Source: Dehalococcoidia bacterium
GTDB taxonomy: Bacteria > Chloroflexota > Dehalococcoidia > Lucifugimonadales > UBA3495
NCBI GenBank assembly: GCA_022827095.1
Contig: JAJDTP010000016.1
Location: forward strand, 1 to 64,000
DNA: 64,000 nt
Reading direction: 5' to 3'
The notes beneath the pieces are model-generated. The model had not been told where the DNA came from and made no database searches. It was given only the letters and a program-made list of their open reading frames with translations. How positions within the stretch are numbered: position 1 is the first letter of the stretch; each line of letters starts with the position of its first letter. The translations under genes and the position numbers were made by a program. This document shows positions 32,687 to 41,047 of this stretch, one piece after another.

Positions 32687-34071
32687 CCACCGGCGTCAGC
32701 GTCAACCTGCACACCGCGCCGGCCGACGCTGGCGACGGGACGATCCTGTCCAACCTCCTGATGTTCGGCGAGGTGCTCCGCCGCCTGGGGTTGGACGTGG
32801 GTTCCGGCAACATGCTCGACCTGGTGCGCGCCACCGAGTTCGTGCCCATCGGCGGCAACCGCAACGACTTCCGGCTGGCCGCCCGTGCCCTGCTGGTGCA
32901 CCGTCGCAGCGACCTGGAACTCTTCGACGAGGCTTTCCAGGTTTTCTGGAGGCGGCCGGCCCACGGCCGCAGCATGCGCGACCTGCGCTCCATGGGCGAA
33001 GAACGCCGCTACCGCACGCCCCGGGTCATGCCTCACCGCGAGGACACTTCCGACGGGCCTCCGGGCGACGACCCTGATGACGCCGGAGACCGGCAGCCCG
33101 TGGTGGACCTCCAGCGGTCCTTCAGCGCCCGGGAGGTGCTGCGGCAGCGCGATTTCGCCGACTACACCCCTGCCGAGGTCGCCGCGGCGCGCGTCCTGAT
33201 GGCCGAATTGCAGTGGGATCTGGGCCGCCGTCGCACCCGCCGTCTCACTTGGGGCGCCGGACGCGACGTGGACCTGAGGCGCACCATGCGCCGCAGCCTG
33301 TCCTACGGCGGCGAGATGCTGGACATCGCCCATCGCCGGCGCAAAACCAAGCCTCGCCCCCTGGCGCTGATCTGCGACGTCAGCGGCTCCATGGAGCGTT
33401 ACACCCGCATGTTGCTCCACTTCGTGCACACTGTCGCCGTCAGCGGGCAGCAGTTGGAGGCCTTCCTGTTCGCCACTCGCCTGACCCGCATCACCCGCCA
33501 CCTGGAACACCGCGGCGTCGATCGCGCCGTATCCGAGGTAGCGCGGGCCGTGCCCGACTGGGCCGGCGGCACCCGCATCGGCGAGGCGATCAAGGCGTTC
33601 AACTACCGCTGGGCGCGGCGCGTCCTGCGCGGCGGCGCGGTGGTCCTGGTCATATCCGACGGGTGGGACCGGGGAGATCCGGACCTGCTGTCCCGCGAGA
33701 TGGCCCGTCTGCAGCGCAGTTGCCACCGCCTCATCTGGCTCAACCCGCTCCTCGGGTCGCCGGGCTACGAGCCGTTGACCCGTGGGATGCAGGCCGCGCT
33801 TCCCTACATCGATGACTTTCTGCCCGCGCACAACCTGCACAGCCTGCAGGAACTGGCGATGCACCTGAACCGGCTGACGTTGCGCCGCGCCCCTCCTACG
33901 GTGCGACGACGATCAGCTTCACATGGCGCCGAGGAGACCGGCGCAGATGCAAGTACCACCCACGATGGCGGCGCGGCTGCCCGTTCCAAGCGCGAACTCA
34001 ACCCGGCGTTGGCGCCGACTTTCCGGCATCCGCTGTGGGGTCACCCGAACATACCGGGCGGAGGCGGCTAG
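32683..34071 (+). CDS. CoxE-like VWA domain protein
   Basis: A 462-residue protein with an N-terminal helical region, an Asp/Gly-rich linker, and a C-terminal VWA domain (about 220-390) with the metal-ion motif CDVSGSMERY. The family (VWA/CoxE-like) assists assembly of molybdenum-containing CO dehydrogenases and related enzymes, working with an MoxR ATPase that is not seen here. Its presence near two MoeA genes suggests maturation of a molybdoenzyme encoded elsewhere. The start overlaps the previous stop (ATGA). The stop codon is shared in part with the convergent gene at 34068: the CTAG overlap contains both stops. Confidence 0.88.
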   Translation: MTTGVSVNLHTAPADAGDGTILSNLLMFGEVLRRLGLDVGSGNMLDLVRATEFVPIGGNRNDFRLAARALLVHRRSDLELFDEAFQVFWRRPAHGRSMRDLRSMGEERRYRTPRVMPHREDTSDGPPGDDPDDAGDRQPVVDLQRSFSAREVLRQRDFADYTPAEVAAARVLMAELQWDLGRRRTRRLTWGAGRDVDLRRTMRRSLSYGGEMLDIAHRRRKTKPRPLALICDVSGSMERYTRMLLHFVHTVAVSGQQLEAFLFATRLTRITRHLEHRGVDRAVSEVARAVPDWAGGTRIGEAIKAFNYRWARRVLRGGAVVLVISDGWDRGDPDLLSREMARLQRSCHRLIWLNPLLGSPGYEPLTRGMQAALPYIDDFLPAHNLHSLQELAMHLNRLTLRRAPPTVRRRSASHGAEETGADASTTHDGGAAARSKRELNPALAPTFRHPLWGHPNIPGGGG

Positions 34072-34448
34072 CCCGCCTGGCCCGGCGCGATTTCGTTGTA
34101 CAGGCTGGCCAGCGTGGTCGCCAGCGCGTGGGGCCGCTCTTCGTATTCCGGAGCGGGGTACCACTCGTAGTCGAAGCTGCGCACGATGTTGCCCTCGATG
34201 CTGGTGCGCAGGTTGGACACGATGACTCGGAAACCCAAGGCGTGGGACGCCTGCTCGGCCAGTTGCTCCAGCACGATGTTGGGGCAATCGAAAATCACCA
34301 TGAACCCGCCCTGTCGCTGGCCGTCGGTCACCCGCGCCCGGAACACCTTGCCGAACAGGTCGACGTCCACGATGGTATAGCGGCGTTCGGCGGCGCCGTG
34401 GTCGGGCCACCCGATATAGATGTCGCTCCCGACGTTCCAGTGGTGCAT
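34068..34448 (-). CDS. Hypothetical protein
   Basis: About 126 aa starting MHHWNVGSDIYIGWPDHGAA. A start at 34448, eight bases after GGGGAG, is preferred to one 24 codons upstream (34520). It holds VDVDLFGKVFRARVTDGQRQ and VIFDCPNIVLEQLAEQASH. No family was recognised. The stop codon overlaps that of the CoxE-like gene on the other strand. Function unknown. Confidence 0.5.
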   Translation of the reverse strand: MHHWNVGSDIYIGWPDHGAAERRYTIVDVDLFGKVFRARVTDGQRQGGFMVIFDCPNIVLEQLAEQASHALGFRVIVSNLRTSIEGNIVRSFDYEWYPAPEYEERPHALATTLASLYNEIAPGQAG

Positions 34449-34533
34449 GAACGGATCTCCCCGCATCTGATGGGTAGAGCAGATGCGCAAGATCGTACCG
34501 GCGGCATAAAACCGATGCAAGGTTCAATGCGTA

Positions 34534-34692
34534 TAACTGTTCCGACTTGCGGGAAAAGTGTCATTGCGAGCCCAGCGCGGCAATCTCGTCAGCGTAGGGA
34601 GGCCTTTGGCGCAGACGTTGTTGCTACGGCGTCGAGATTGCCACGGCGCAAGCGCCTCGCAATCACAACCTCCCGAGTTCTGAACAGTTACG
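34534..34692. repeat. Family A inverted-repeat element, copy 4
   Basis: About 159 bp with outer ends TAACTGTTC and GAACAGTTACG and inner ends GTGTCATTGCGAGC and GCGCCTCGCAATCACA. The best-preserved long form. It lies 5' of the S49 peptidase gene; the remaining bases between it and the start show TAGGATAT at 34731-34738 as a possible -10 box. Confidence 0.8.
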
Positions 34693-34748
34693 TGTCGACG
34701 GGCCGCTGTGTGAGCCGCGCGCGCCTGTGGTAGGATATTTGCCCTATC

Positions 34749-35744
34749 GTGGAAACACTGAACAAATTGCTAAGAGCTCTCACCAGTTGGTACGTCGCCG
34801 GTCCGGCGGCCGTAATCCTCGGCCTCGTGATCGGCGGGGTGATATTCTTTTTCGTCGCTCCGGGCAAGCCTTCGGTTGGCGTGATCAACATCCCGTTCAC
34901 CGTGATCGACGGAAACTCCGCCTTCGTCATTGGCCGGCACCTCGACTACGCCATGCAGGACGACTCGATCAAAGCGGTGGTGATCTCCCTCTCCAGCCCG
35001 GGCGGAGGGGCGTCCTCCAGCGAGCGTCTGTACATCCATACCCGGCGTCTCCGCGACGAAAAACCCGTGGTCATCGTGATGAACGGCCTGGTTGCCAGCG
35101 GTGGCTACATGATGTCCATGGCCAGCAACTACATCTACGCTCAGCCGTCGTCGTTGGTCGGCAACGTCGGGGTCGTCGGAATATCCGGCGGGACGCTGCC
35201 GCCGATTTTGCCCGAAATCATCACGACCACCGGCCCTCACAAGCTGACCGGCGGGTCGAGGCAACATTGGGTCGAGCTGATCGACCGTTTGAAGGAAGGA
35301 TTCGCCCAAATGGTGATCAGCGAACGCGGTGACCGGCTGAGGATGACCAAAGAGGAGCTGCTGGAAGGGAGCATCTACTCTGGGTCGCAGGCGGTGTCGC
35401 TGGGCATGGTCGATGCCATCGGCGTAACCGGCGACGGGGTCGAAAAGGCCGCCGAGTTGGCGGGTATCGGACGGTACAGCATTACCGACGTGAACGCCAA
35501 GGTCTTCGAGAAATACGGATGGCGCGTGCAGCTCTCCTACGTGCCGCCGGGGGAGGTAACGGCGGATGACGCCGACGACCCCGCCGCGTCTCATTCGGAT
35601 CGGGACGGCGCAGCCTCTGAGGATCAGTACAGGCAACCCTTGATGGGAGCCCTGGGTCAGGAACAGGTGAACCCACTTTCGAACCTCCCGATTGAGGTCG
35701 GGCAGCCGAATATCTACTACCTGTATGCGGGCTATGGCCACTAA
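34749..35744 (+). CDS. S49 family (SppA-like) membrane serine peptidase
   Basis: A 331-residue protein anchored by one N-terminal helix (about residues 14-36). The crotonase-fold peptidase has the nucleophile Ser117 in VASGGYMMSMAS and the general base Lys165 in TTTGPHKLTGG, as in SppA of signal-peptide peptidases, including the segments VVISLSSPGGG and SLVGNVGVVGIS. An acidic tail follows. Start GTG at 34749. It overlaps the next gene, for a predicted membrane protein, by about ten bases. Likely cleaves residual peptides in the membrane; operon with a DUF4350-like protein and a lipoprotein. Confidence 0.9.
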   Translation: METLNKLLRALTSWYVAGPAAVILGLVIGGVIFFFVAPGKPSVGVINIPFTVIDGNSAFVIGRHLDYAMQDDSIKAVVISLSSPGGGASSSERLYIHTRRLRDEKPVVIVMNGLVASGGYMMSMASNYIYAQPSSLVGNVGVVGISGGTLPPILPEIITTTGPHKLTGGSRQHWVELIDRLKEGFAQMVISERGDRLRMTKEELLEGSIYSGSQAVSLGMVDAIGVTGDGVEKAAELAGIGRYSITDVNAKVFEKYGWRVQLSYVPPGEVTADDADDPAASHSDRDGAASEDQYRQPLMGALGQEQVNPLSNLPIEVGQPNIYYLYAGYGH

Positions 35745-37062
35745 GCTCGCGGGGATACTGATCCTCCTGGTGGTTTTTGTCGGCGTGGCATTCGCCGCGG
35801 CCTACCTGGTTTTCTATCGCGGCAACTACGCCGGCCCGCCACGGGTGGACATCGACTACGTGTCCCATGCTGTCGCCAGCGCCAACGACGGGACGCAATG
35901 GACCCCGTCGGTCGGTGAGCGCTCGGGCGGCCTGGTGCTGCTTGATACCCTCCACAGCAACGGTTTCTCCTCGCGAGAGATACTGACGCTGCGCACCCGC
36001 GTGGTAGCCCAGGGATACGACCTGGAGTTGCTCGGCAACTTTTCCAGGTCATCGGAAGCGGACCGGCGCGCTCAGTACACTGAGCGACTGCGCGAGGCGG
36101 ACAGCCTCATCGTCATAACGCCTTTGGTCGCCTATTCCGCCGGCGAGGTTGACGCAATAGAGAATTTCGTGCGCAAGGGCGGCAAGCTGGTGATGGTTTC
36201 CGACCCCGGCCGACGGGACCAGATGAACACCCTGGCCCAGCGATTTGGCGTGCAGTTCCGGCCGGACTACCTGTACAACCAGGTCGAGAACGACCACAAC
36301 TTCCAGAACATATTCGTGCGCGACTTCCAGCCGGACGAGTTAACCGTCGGCTTGGATACCGTCGTGCTGTTTACCGCCGGGTCGATCACTTCGTCCGGGC
36401 CCGGCTTGGCCGTCGTGGACGCCCGCACCGAGTCGGCGGTGGCGGAAAACAATGGTGATCTCTACGTGATGGCGCGGGCCGCCGACCGGAACGTCCTGGC
36501 GATCTCCGATTTCACTTTCATGATACCGCCGCACGACTCGACGGCCGACAACGACCGGTTGCTATCGAACATAATCGACTTCGCCACGACCAGCGACCGC
36601 GTTTTCGACCTGGCCGACTTCCCTCACTTCTATCAGACCGGACCCGATGACGGCGTCCAGATCCTGCTCGGGCAACCTGAGCTGCTGGGCAGCGCCGCCA
36701 ACCTGAAGAGCGGGCTGGAGGAATATGGTATCTCCGCGGACATCCAGGGAACCGAAGACGTGAGTCGCGATACCGTGTTCCTGGGTTTGCACGACGATGC
36801 GTTGCAGGTGCGGCAGTACCTCCAGGCGGCGGGAGTTCGGGTCGACGATACGGTGGGAATGCCATCCGGCCTCGAACTTGACCGGGCCGGCACGACGCTC
36901 ACCGTGCTGGACCGCGAAGGGGGGCGGCACGTGCTGATATTGCTGGCCGACACCCCGACGGCCTTGAACGGGGCGGTGTCGGCACTGCTGAGCGGCGGGT
37001 TCAGGTCTGATCTCGTTAGCGAAGTAATCGGAGTAAGCATTGCAGCGGGAGCGAGTAAGTAG
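35734..37062 (+). CDS. Membrane protein with DUF4350-like domain
   Basis: About 442 aa. An N-terminal helix (MATKLAGILILLVVFVGVAF) precedes a large extracytoplasmic domain: DYVSHAVASANDG, GGLVLLDTLHSNGFS, and ADSLIVITPLVAYSAGEVDAI with FVRKGGKLVMVSDPG. This resembles the GATase/GldG-like DUF4350 domain. A second part (residues about 320-440) is a Rossmann-like repeat that ends in ALLSGGFRSDLVSEVIG. The ATG at 35734 overlaps the S49 gene end; an ATG at 35725 is possible. Presumed function: unknown extracytoplasmic component of the peptidase operon. Confidence 0.75.
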   Translation: MATKLAGILILLVVFVGVAFAAAYLVFYRGNYAGPPRVDIDYVSHAVASANDGTQWTPSVGERSGGLVLLDTLHSNGFSSREILTLRTRVVAQGYDLELLGNFSRSSEADRRAQYTERLREADSLIVITPLVAYSAGEVDAIENFVRKGGKLVMVSDPGRRDQMNTLAQRFGVQFRPDYLYNQVENDHNFQNIFVRDFQPDELTVGLDTVVLFTAGSITSSGPGLAVVDARTESAVAENNGDLYVMARAADRNVLAISDFTFMIPPHDSTADNDRLLSNIIDFATTSDRVFDLADFPHFYQTGPDDGVQILLGQPELLGSAANLKSGLEEYGISADIQGTEDVSRDTVFLGLHDDALQVRQYLQAAGVRVDDTVGMPSGLELDRAGTTLTVLDREGGRHVLILLADTPTALNGAVSALLSGGFRSDLVSEVIGVSIAAGASK

Positions 37063-37065
37063 TTC

Positions 37066-38448
37066 ATGAAAACCATACCCAAACGGCTGACCCTGCTCGT
37101 TCCGGCGCTTGCATTGTTCGCGATGATCGCCTGCACCACTCCGGCGGCTCAGGAACCGGAGGCTTCTCCTCCCAGCGTCGCGCCGGAGACCATGACCACG
37201 CGGACGCCCGCGATGGAACCTCCCCCGCTCGCCGATTTCAACGAACAGCGGCAGAGCATCAATGAAGCCTGGGACCTGGTGCACGACGACTTTGACCAGT
37301 GGCGCGCCGACCTGACCATGTGCCATCCCACCGCGATGACCGAGGCCCTGAGCGGGTTTGCCGTCGATTTCAACGACGTCACCGAAGCGACGCGCGACCT
37401 GACCCGAACCAAGACCACCGGGGAGTTCGCCGACAAGCTGATTACGGCGGCGGAAGGTGAAGAAACTGCCTTCCGGCAACTACGCGACCGCTGGCAGCCT
37501 GGCAACGTCTCCCTGTTCGAAAACGTCGAAATCCAGCGCAACCTGGCGTCCCAGGCGCAGCGGGAGGCAAAGGATATGGCCCTGGAACTGCGGGCGACAT
37601 TGGAAGAGACCGCAGACCCGGAAGAAATTTCCGCGTTTACCGAGGTGTTTGAAGCCATTGTGAAGGACTGGGAGGAGGTCCACGCGGAGTATGACAAGCT
37701 GGGCGACGGGGCCAATGACGCAGAAGTTTCCGACGTTATCGATGGCCTCAAGGCGCTGACCAAAAAGATGGAGGCAATTGCCGCTGCCGTTGACGAATTG
37801 CCGTCCCTCAAGGGCGGGAAGGACGCGATCAAGACGCTGGAAAAGGCGGCTCAAGCCGAGGTGGATGCGTTCAGCGCCGCCGCCGAGAGTTCAACCGGGG
37901 AAGAAGAAAAGGAAGAGAAAGAAGGGGAGGATACGGACGAGGACGCTGCCAAGCTGCCCGATTTCAAGGACATCGACGCCAGCATCAAGGCCAGCGAGGA
38001 AGCTTTGGAGGCTCTGTCGGACGTGGTCGACGATCTATCCGTCGAGGACACCGCCGACGCGCTGAACGACATCACCCTGTTCGAGCTCGAGTATGACCGC
38101 CTCATGCAAACCTGGGACCGGTTTCACTCTGACTACAACTCCTGGCGGGCCGACGATGGCGGATGTGACCGGATCGAGGTTCTGGAATCGCTGACCGAGT
38201 TCAGCGCCAACGTGGACGCCGTGGGCGACAGCGTGCGCAGTCTCCCCAAGTCCGGCTACCTGGAGCCCGTCCATCGTCTGCTGGTAGCGGCAATCGAAGG
38301 CGAAGAGCAAGCCTTCCGGAGCCTGCGTGACACCTGGCAGCCGTTCACCCTCGACGCCCTCCGCGCCGTCGACCGGGCGCGCATCATGAGCGACACCCGC
38401 CGCAGCGACGCGGACATCATCATCGTGGAGTTGGAAAACCGCTTCTAG
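37066..38448 (+). CDS. Lipoprotein with internal duplication
   Basis: A 460-residue lipoprotein: basic n-region, hydrophobic stretch and lipobox with Cys23 (LFAMIAC), so exported and lipid-anchored. Residues about 69-160 and 349-440 are a repeat: WDLVHDDFDQWRADL with WDRFHSDYNSWRADD, and AAEGEETAFRQLRDRWQP with AAIEGEEQAFRSLRDTWQP. The two copies flank a helical, Glu-rich region (EEKEEKEGEDTDEDA). Each repeat has a single conserved Cys after the WRAD motif. It is the last gene of the S49 operon, three bases after the membrane protein. Function unknown. Confidence 0.85.
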   Translation: MKTIPKRLTLLVPALALFAMIACTTPAAQEPEASPPSVAPETMTTRTPAMEPPPLADFNEQRQSINEAWDLVHDDFDQWRADLTMCHPTAMTEALSGFAVDFNDVTEATRDLTRTKTTGEFADKLITAAEGEETAFRQLRDRWQPGNVSLFENVEIQRNLASQAQREAKDMALELRATLEETADPEEISAFTEVFEAIVKDWEEVHAEYDKLGDGANDAEVSDVIDGLKALTKKMEAIAAAVDELPSLKGGKDAIKTLEKAAQAEVDAFSAAAESSTGEEEKEEKEGEDTDEDAAKLPDFKDIDASIKASEEALEALSDVVDDLSVEDTADALNDITLFELEYDRLMQTWDRFHSDYNSWRADDGGCDRIEVLESLTEFSANVDAVGDSVRSLPKSGYLEPVHRLLVAAIEGEEQAFRSLRDTWQPFTLDALRAVDRARIMSDTRRSDADIIIVELENRF

Positions 38449-38487
38449 CATTCCGGCCGCGGCGCTAAACTCCCAAGGTCCACCATT

Positions 38488-38518
38488 GGGCGGCGATCTC
38501 CGTTGCGGAGCGCCGCCC
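38488..38518 (+). terminator. Hairpin terminator of the S49/lipoprotein operon
   Basis: Outer stem GGGCGGCG/CGCCGCCC and inner stem CTCCG/CGGAG around TTG, followed by TCGTTTC. The overall stem is 13 pairs with two unpaired bases. Confidence 0.7.
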
Positions 38519-38570
38519 TCGTTTCTATCGTATTGCTGCTCACAGTTTGCTCTTCCTTGCCGCACCAAAC

Positions 38571-38666
38571 CGTCATACCGGCGAAAGCCGGTATCCAGAA
38601 ACTCTTACAGTGACGAACTTGACCTGAGTTGTACGGCTTTGGATCCCTACTTCCGCAGGAATGACG
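38571..38666. repeat. Family D inverted-repeat element
   Basis: Ends CGTCATACCGGCGAAAGCCG and the reverse CTTCCGCAGGAATGACG enclose about 60 bp; imperfect arms. A half copy is at 41012-41040. The rest of the gap to 38794 has only a TATAAT at 38757-38762 as possible promoter of the oxidoreductase. Confidence 0.7.
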
Positions 38667-38794
38667 ATTCCCAAGCAACAATGGCCACCGGCACGGAGCA
38701 GCAACTCCAGGGGCTAGAGCCGACCTGACCGTCAGGGTAAGCAAATCACTCGGTGCTATAATCCCCGAACTCCCACTGCTGTTACGGTGCGACC

Positions 38795-39850
38795 ATGCGC
38801 TTCGGCCATTTTTTCTACCCCATGAAATTCGACGATTCCCGCGACGACGTGGAGATCCAGGAATGCCTCGATGAAGCGGTTTTGGTCGAAGAGCTGGGGT
38901 ACGACGCCATCTGGTTCGCCGAGCACTATTTCACCGGGGAGTGCGTGTACGGCGACCCGCTGGTATTCGCCGGTGCGGTAGCGGTGAAAACCAGCCGGGT
39001 GCTGCTGGGCTTCGGCATCATCGAGCTACCGTTGCACAACCCCGTCCGCGTGGCGATGCAGACCGCGCTGCTGGACAACCTCAGCCACGGCCGGCTGGTG
39101 GTGGGAACCGCCAAGGGCTCCAACTACAACGCCTTCGAGTACACCGGTTTCGGAACCGACCCGGCACTGGGTGCGGCCCAGATGGAGGAAGCCGAGGAGT
39201 TGATGGTCACTGCGTGGACGCAGGATGACGTCCATTTCCAGGGCGAGCACTACCAGGTCGCATTCCCATCGGTGCGTCCCCGGCCGTACCAGAAACCCCA
39301 TCCCCCGCTGGCACGGGCGTGCATCAACCGCGAGTCGATCATCGAGATGGCCCGGATCGGCCGTCCCATCCTGCTGCGCGGCCGCTCCATCAACAGCACC
39401 GCTGCCGACATCGCCCTCTACCGCGACACCATGGCCGAGGCGGGATTCGACGAGGACGCAATCGAAAGCAACTTGGAGCAGATCTGGGTCTGGCGCGAGA
39501 TCCACGTCGCGGAAACCGACGCCCAGGCCATGGACGAATTCCTGCCGGCCAACCTGGCGGCCTACACCACCATCCAGGGCTACCGGGAACGGTGGAACCC
39601 GAAGGAATTCCCCATGTCCTACCAACCGCCGCCCATTCAGAAAGACTCCTACGGGGAGCGGCCCGATCCTGATGCGCCGGAAAACCTCGTGGGCAGCCCG
39701 CGGCGGGTCGCCGAGCAGTTGGACGAGATGCGTCGACTGGGCATCCGCAACCTGATGCTCACCAATCGCGGGCTCATGTCAGCAGAAGCGACCCACCGCT
39801 CGATCAAACTCCTCGCCGAGCACGTCATGCCCAAGTTCCGCAACGCCTGA
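38795..39850 (+). CDS. LLM-class flavin-dependent oxidoreductase
   Basis: 351 aa, luciferase-like monooxygenase fold. Motifs: MRFGHFFYPMKF start, LGYDAIWFAEHYF, LLGFGIIELPLHNPVRVAMQTALLDNLSHGRLVVGTAKGSN. It resembles flavin/FMNH2-using monooxygenases such as alkanal or limonene types. Start ATG at 38795. No obvious partner: stands alone between repeats, with a TATAAT 33 bases upstream. The substrate is unknown, but several similar enzymes in the window point to use of diverse organics. Confidence 0.9.
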   Translation: MRFGHFFYPMKFDDSRDDVEIQECLDEAVLVEELGYDAIWFAEHYFTGECVYGDPLVFAGAVAVKTSRVLLGFGIIELPLHNPVRVAMQTALLDNLSHGRLVVGTAKGSNYNAFEYTGFGTDPALGAAQMEEAEELMVTAWTQDDVHFQGEHYQVAFPSVRPRPYQKPHPPLARACINRESIIEMARIGRPILLRGRSINSTAADIALYRDTMAEAGFDEDAIESNLEQIWVWREIHVAETDAQAMDEFLPANLAAYTTIQGYRERWNPKEFPMSYQPPPIQKDSYGERPDPDAPENLVGSPRRVAEQLDEMRRLGIRNLMLTNRGLMSAEATHRSIKLLAEHVMPKFRNA

Positions 39851-39866
39851 ACCGTTGTTCCCCGCG

Positions 39867-39945
39867 GTGTCATTGCGAGCGGAGCGCGGCAATCTCGTCC
39901 GGTCGGCCTTGTGTCTTTGCGAGCGCAGCGTGGCAATCTCGTCGG
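39867..39945. repeat. Two direct half copies of family A element
   Basis: Two left arms in direct orientation: GTCATTGCGAGCGGAGCGCG at 39869 and a matching CTTTGCGAGCGCAGCG at 39911, each followed by GCAATCTCGTC. No right arm is present, so the copy is truncated or tandemly duplicated. Confidence 0.7.
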
Positions 39946-40003
39946 GTAAGTGGAGCCCTTCGATAACAGACCAACCGAACCCGCCTCGATTGGGAGGACA
40001 GCA

Positions 40004-40393
40004 ATGGAAAAGACCAGGAACAATCATCCGGACATCGCGCCGTCAGGCCCGACCTTCAGCCGCAGCGTGAAAGTGGGCAACCTGCTGTTCGTCGCCGGCT
40101 GTACGGCTCGCGGCACCGATGCCCAGGGCAAGTCGATGATGGAGCAGACGAGGGTGACGCTGGACCGGGTCGCGCGCATCGTGCAGGCCGAGGGCGGGCA
40201 ACCGTCGGACATCGTGAAAATCACCACCTTCGTTACCAGCGTCCCCGCCTGGCAGGAAGGGCGCGAAACGCAGGAAGCGCTGTGGGCGGAGTTCTTCGGG
40301 GGCGCCTACCCGGCGAACACCCTGGTGGAGATCACCGCCCTGGCCGAGCCCGGCCTGGACGTCGAGATCGAGGCCATCGCGGAGATCAGCTAA
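40004..40393 (+). CDS. RidA family protein
   Basis: A 129-residue YjgF/RidA-like deaminase. Motifs: FSRSVKVGNLLFVAGCTAR near residue 20, GGQPSDIVKITTFVTSVPAW, PANTLVEITALAEPGLDVEIEAIA at the end. RidA proteins hydrolyse reactive enamine/imine intermediates to ketoacids. The conserved Arg normally near residue 105 of RidA is not visible; a Thr/Leu substitution at VEITALA suggests a subfamily without canonical activity. Start at 40004 (GGGAGG upstream) in preference to an earlier in-frame ATG. It lies at the edge of the trp-containing minus-strand cluster. Confidence 0.88.
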   Translation: MEKTRNNHPDIAPSGPTFSRSVKVGNLLFVAGCTARGTDAQGKSMMEQTRVTLDRVARIVQAEGGQPSDIVKITTFVTSVPAWQEGRETQEALWAEFFGGAYPANTLVEITALAEPGLDVEIEAIAEIS

Positions 40394-40413
40394 CGCAGTT
40401 GCCGGTCCGCCGT

Positions 40414-41001
40414 TCAGGCCGGGCGGTGGAACTCCTCCACCTGCTGCAGGTAATTGCGCAGCAGGTCGTGTCCTACCGTGGTCAGGATCGACTCCGGGTG
40501 GAACTGCACGCCCTCCACGGGTAGCTCCTTGTGGCGCACGCCCATAATCAGCCCGTTGTCGGTCCAGGCGGTGACCTCCAGGAAATCGGGAACAGTTTCG
40601 GGGTAGATGACCAGGCTGTGGTAGCGGATGCCCTCAAACGGGTTGGGCAGGCCCGCGAACACTCCCTTGCCATCGTGGTGGATCATCGAGGTCTTGCCGT
40701 GGCGGATCTCGCCGGCCCGGTCCACCGTTGCGCCGTAGGCATCGCCGATGCACTGGTGGCCCAAGCAGACGCCCAGCACCGGCAACTTTTCGCCAAAGTG
40801 CCGGATAACGTTGTTGGATATCCCGGCTTCGCGGGGCGTGCAGGGTCCCGGGGACACCACGATGCCCTCGGGCTGCATATCCTCGATGTCCTCGATGGTG
40901 GTCTTGTCGTTGCGGACCACCTCAACCTCGGCGCCCAGCTCGCACAGGTACTGGTAAAGGTTGTAGGTGAAACTGTCGTAATTGTCGATTAGCAGCAGCA
41001 T
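40414..41001 (-). CDS. trpG: Anthranilate synthase component II (glutamine amidotransferase)
   Basis: 195 aa, class I glutamine amidotransferase giving ammonia for anthranilate or p-aminobenzoate synthesis. Triad: Cys79 in LGVCLGHQ, His168 and Glu170 in QFHPES. It starts MLLLIDNYDSFTYNLYQYL. Could equally act as PabA for folate. It is on the same strand as trpE but about 1.6 kb away, with a VOC protein and a toxin-like pair in between. No T-box was seen 5' of it; the family D half repeat is directly upstream. Confidence 0.94.
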   Translation of the reverse strand: MLLLIDNYDSFTYNLYQYLCELGAEVEVVRNDKTTIEDIEDMQPEGIVVSPGPCTPREAGISNNVIRHFGEKLPVLGVCLGHQCIGDAYGATVDRAGEIRHGKTSMIHHDGKGVFAGLPNPFEGIRYHSLVIYPETVPDFLEVTAWTDNGLIMGVRHKELPVEGVQFHPESILTTVGHDLLRNYLQQVEEFHRPA

Positions 41002-41011
41002 ATCTCAGCTC

Positions 41012-41040
41012 TCTGGATTCCGGCTTTCGCCGGAATGACG
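41012..41040. repeat. Half copy of family D element
   Basis: TCTGGATTCCGGCTTTCGCC followed by GGAATGACG, one arm of the element at 38571-38666, directly upstream of trpG. Confidence 0.6.
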
Positions 41041-41047
41041 GTTTAGG

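Noticed and set aside
38486-38728. Small frame after the lipoprotein operon as a gene
   Set aside because: It runs through a terminator hairpin and a family D repeat, with no SD.
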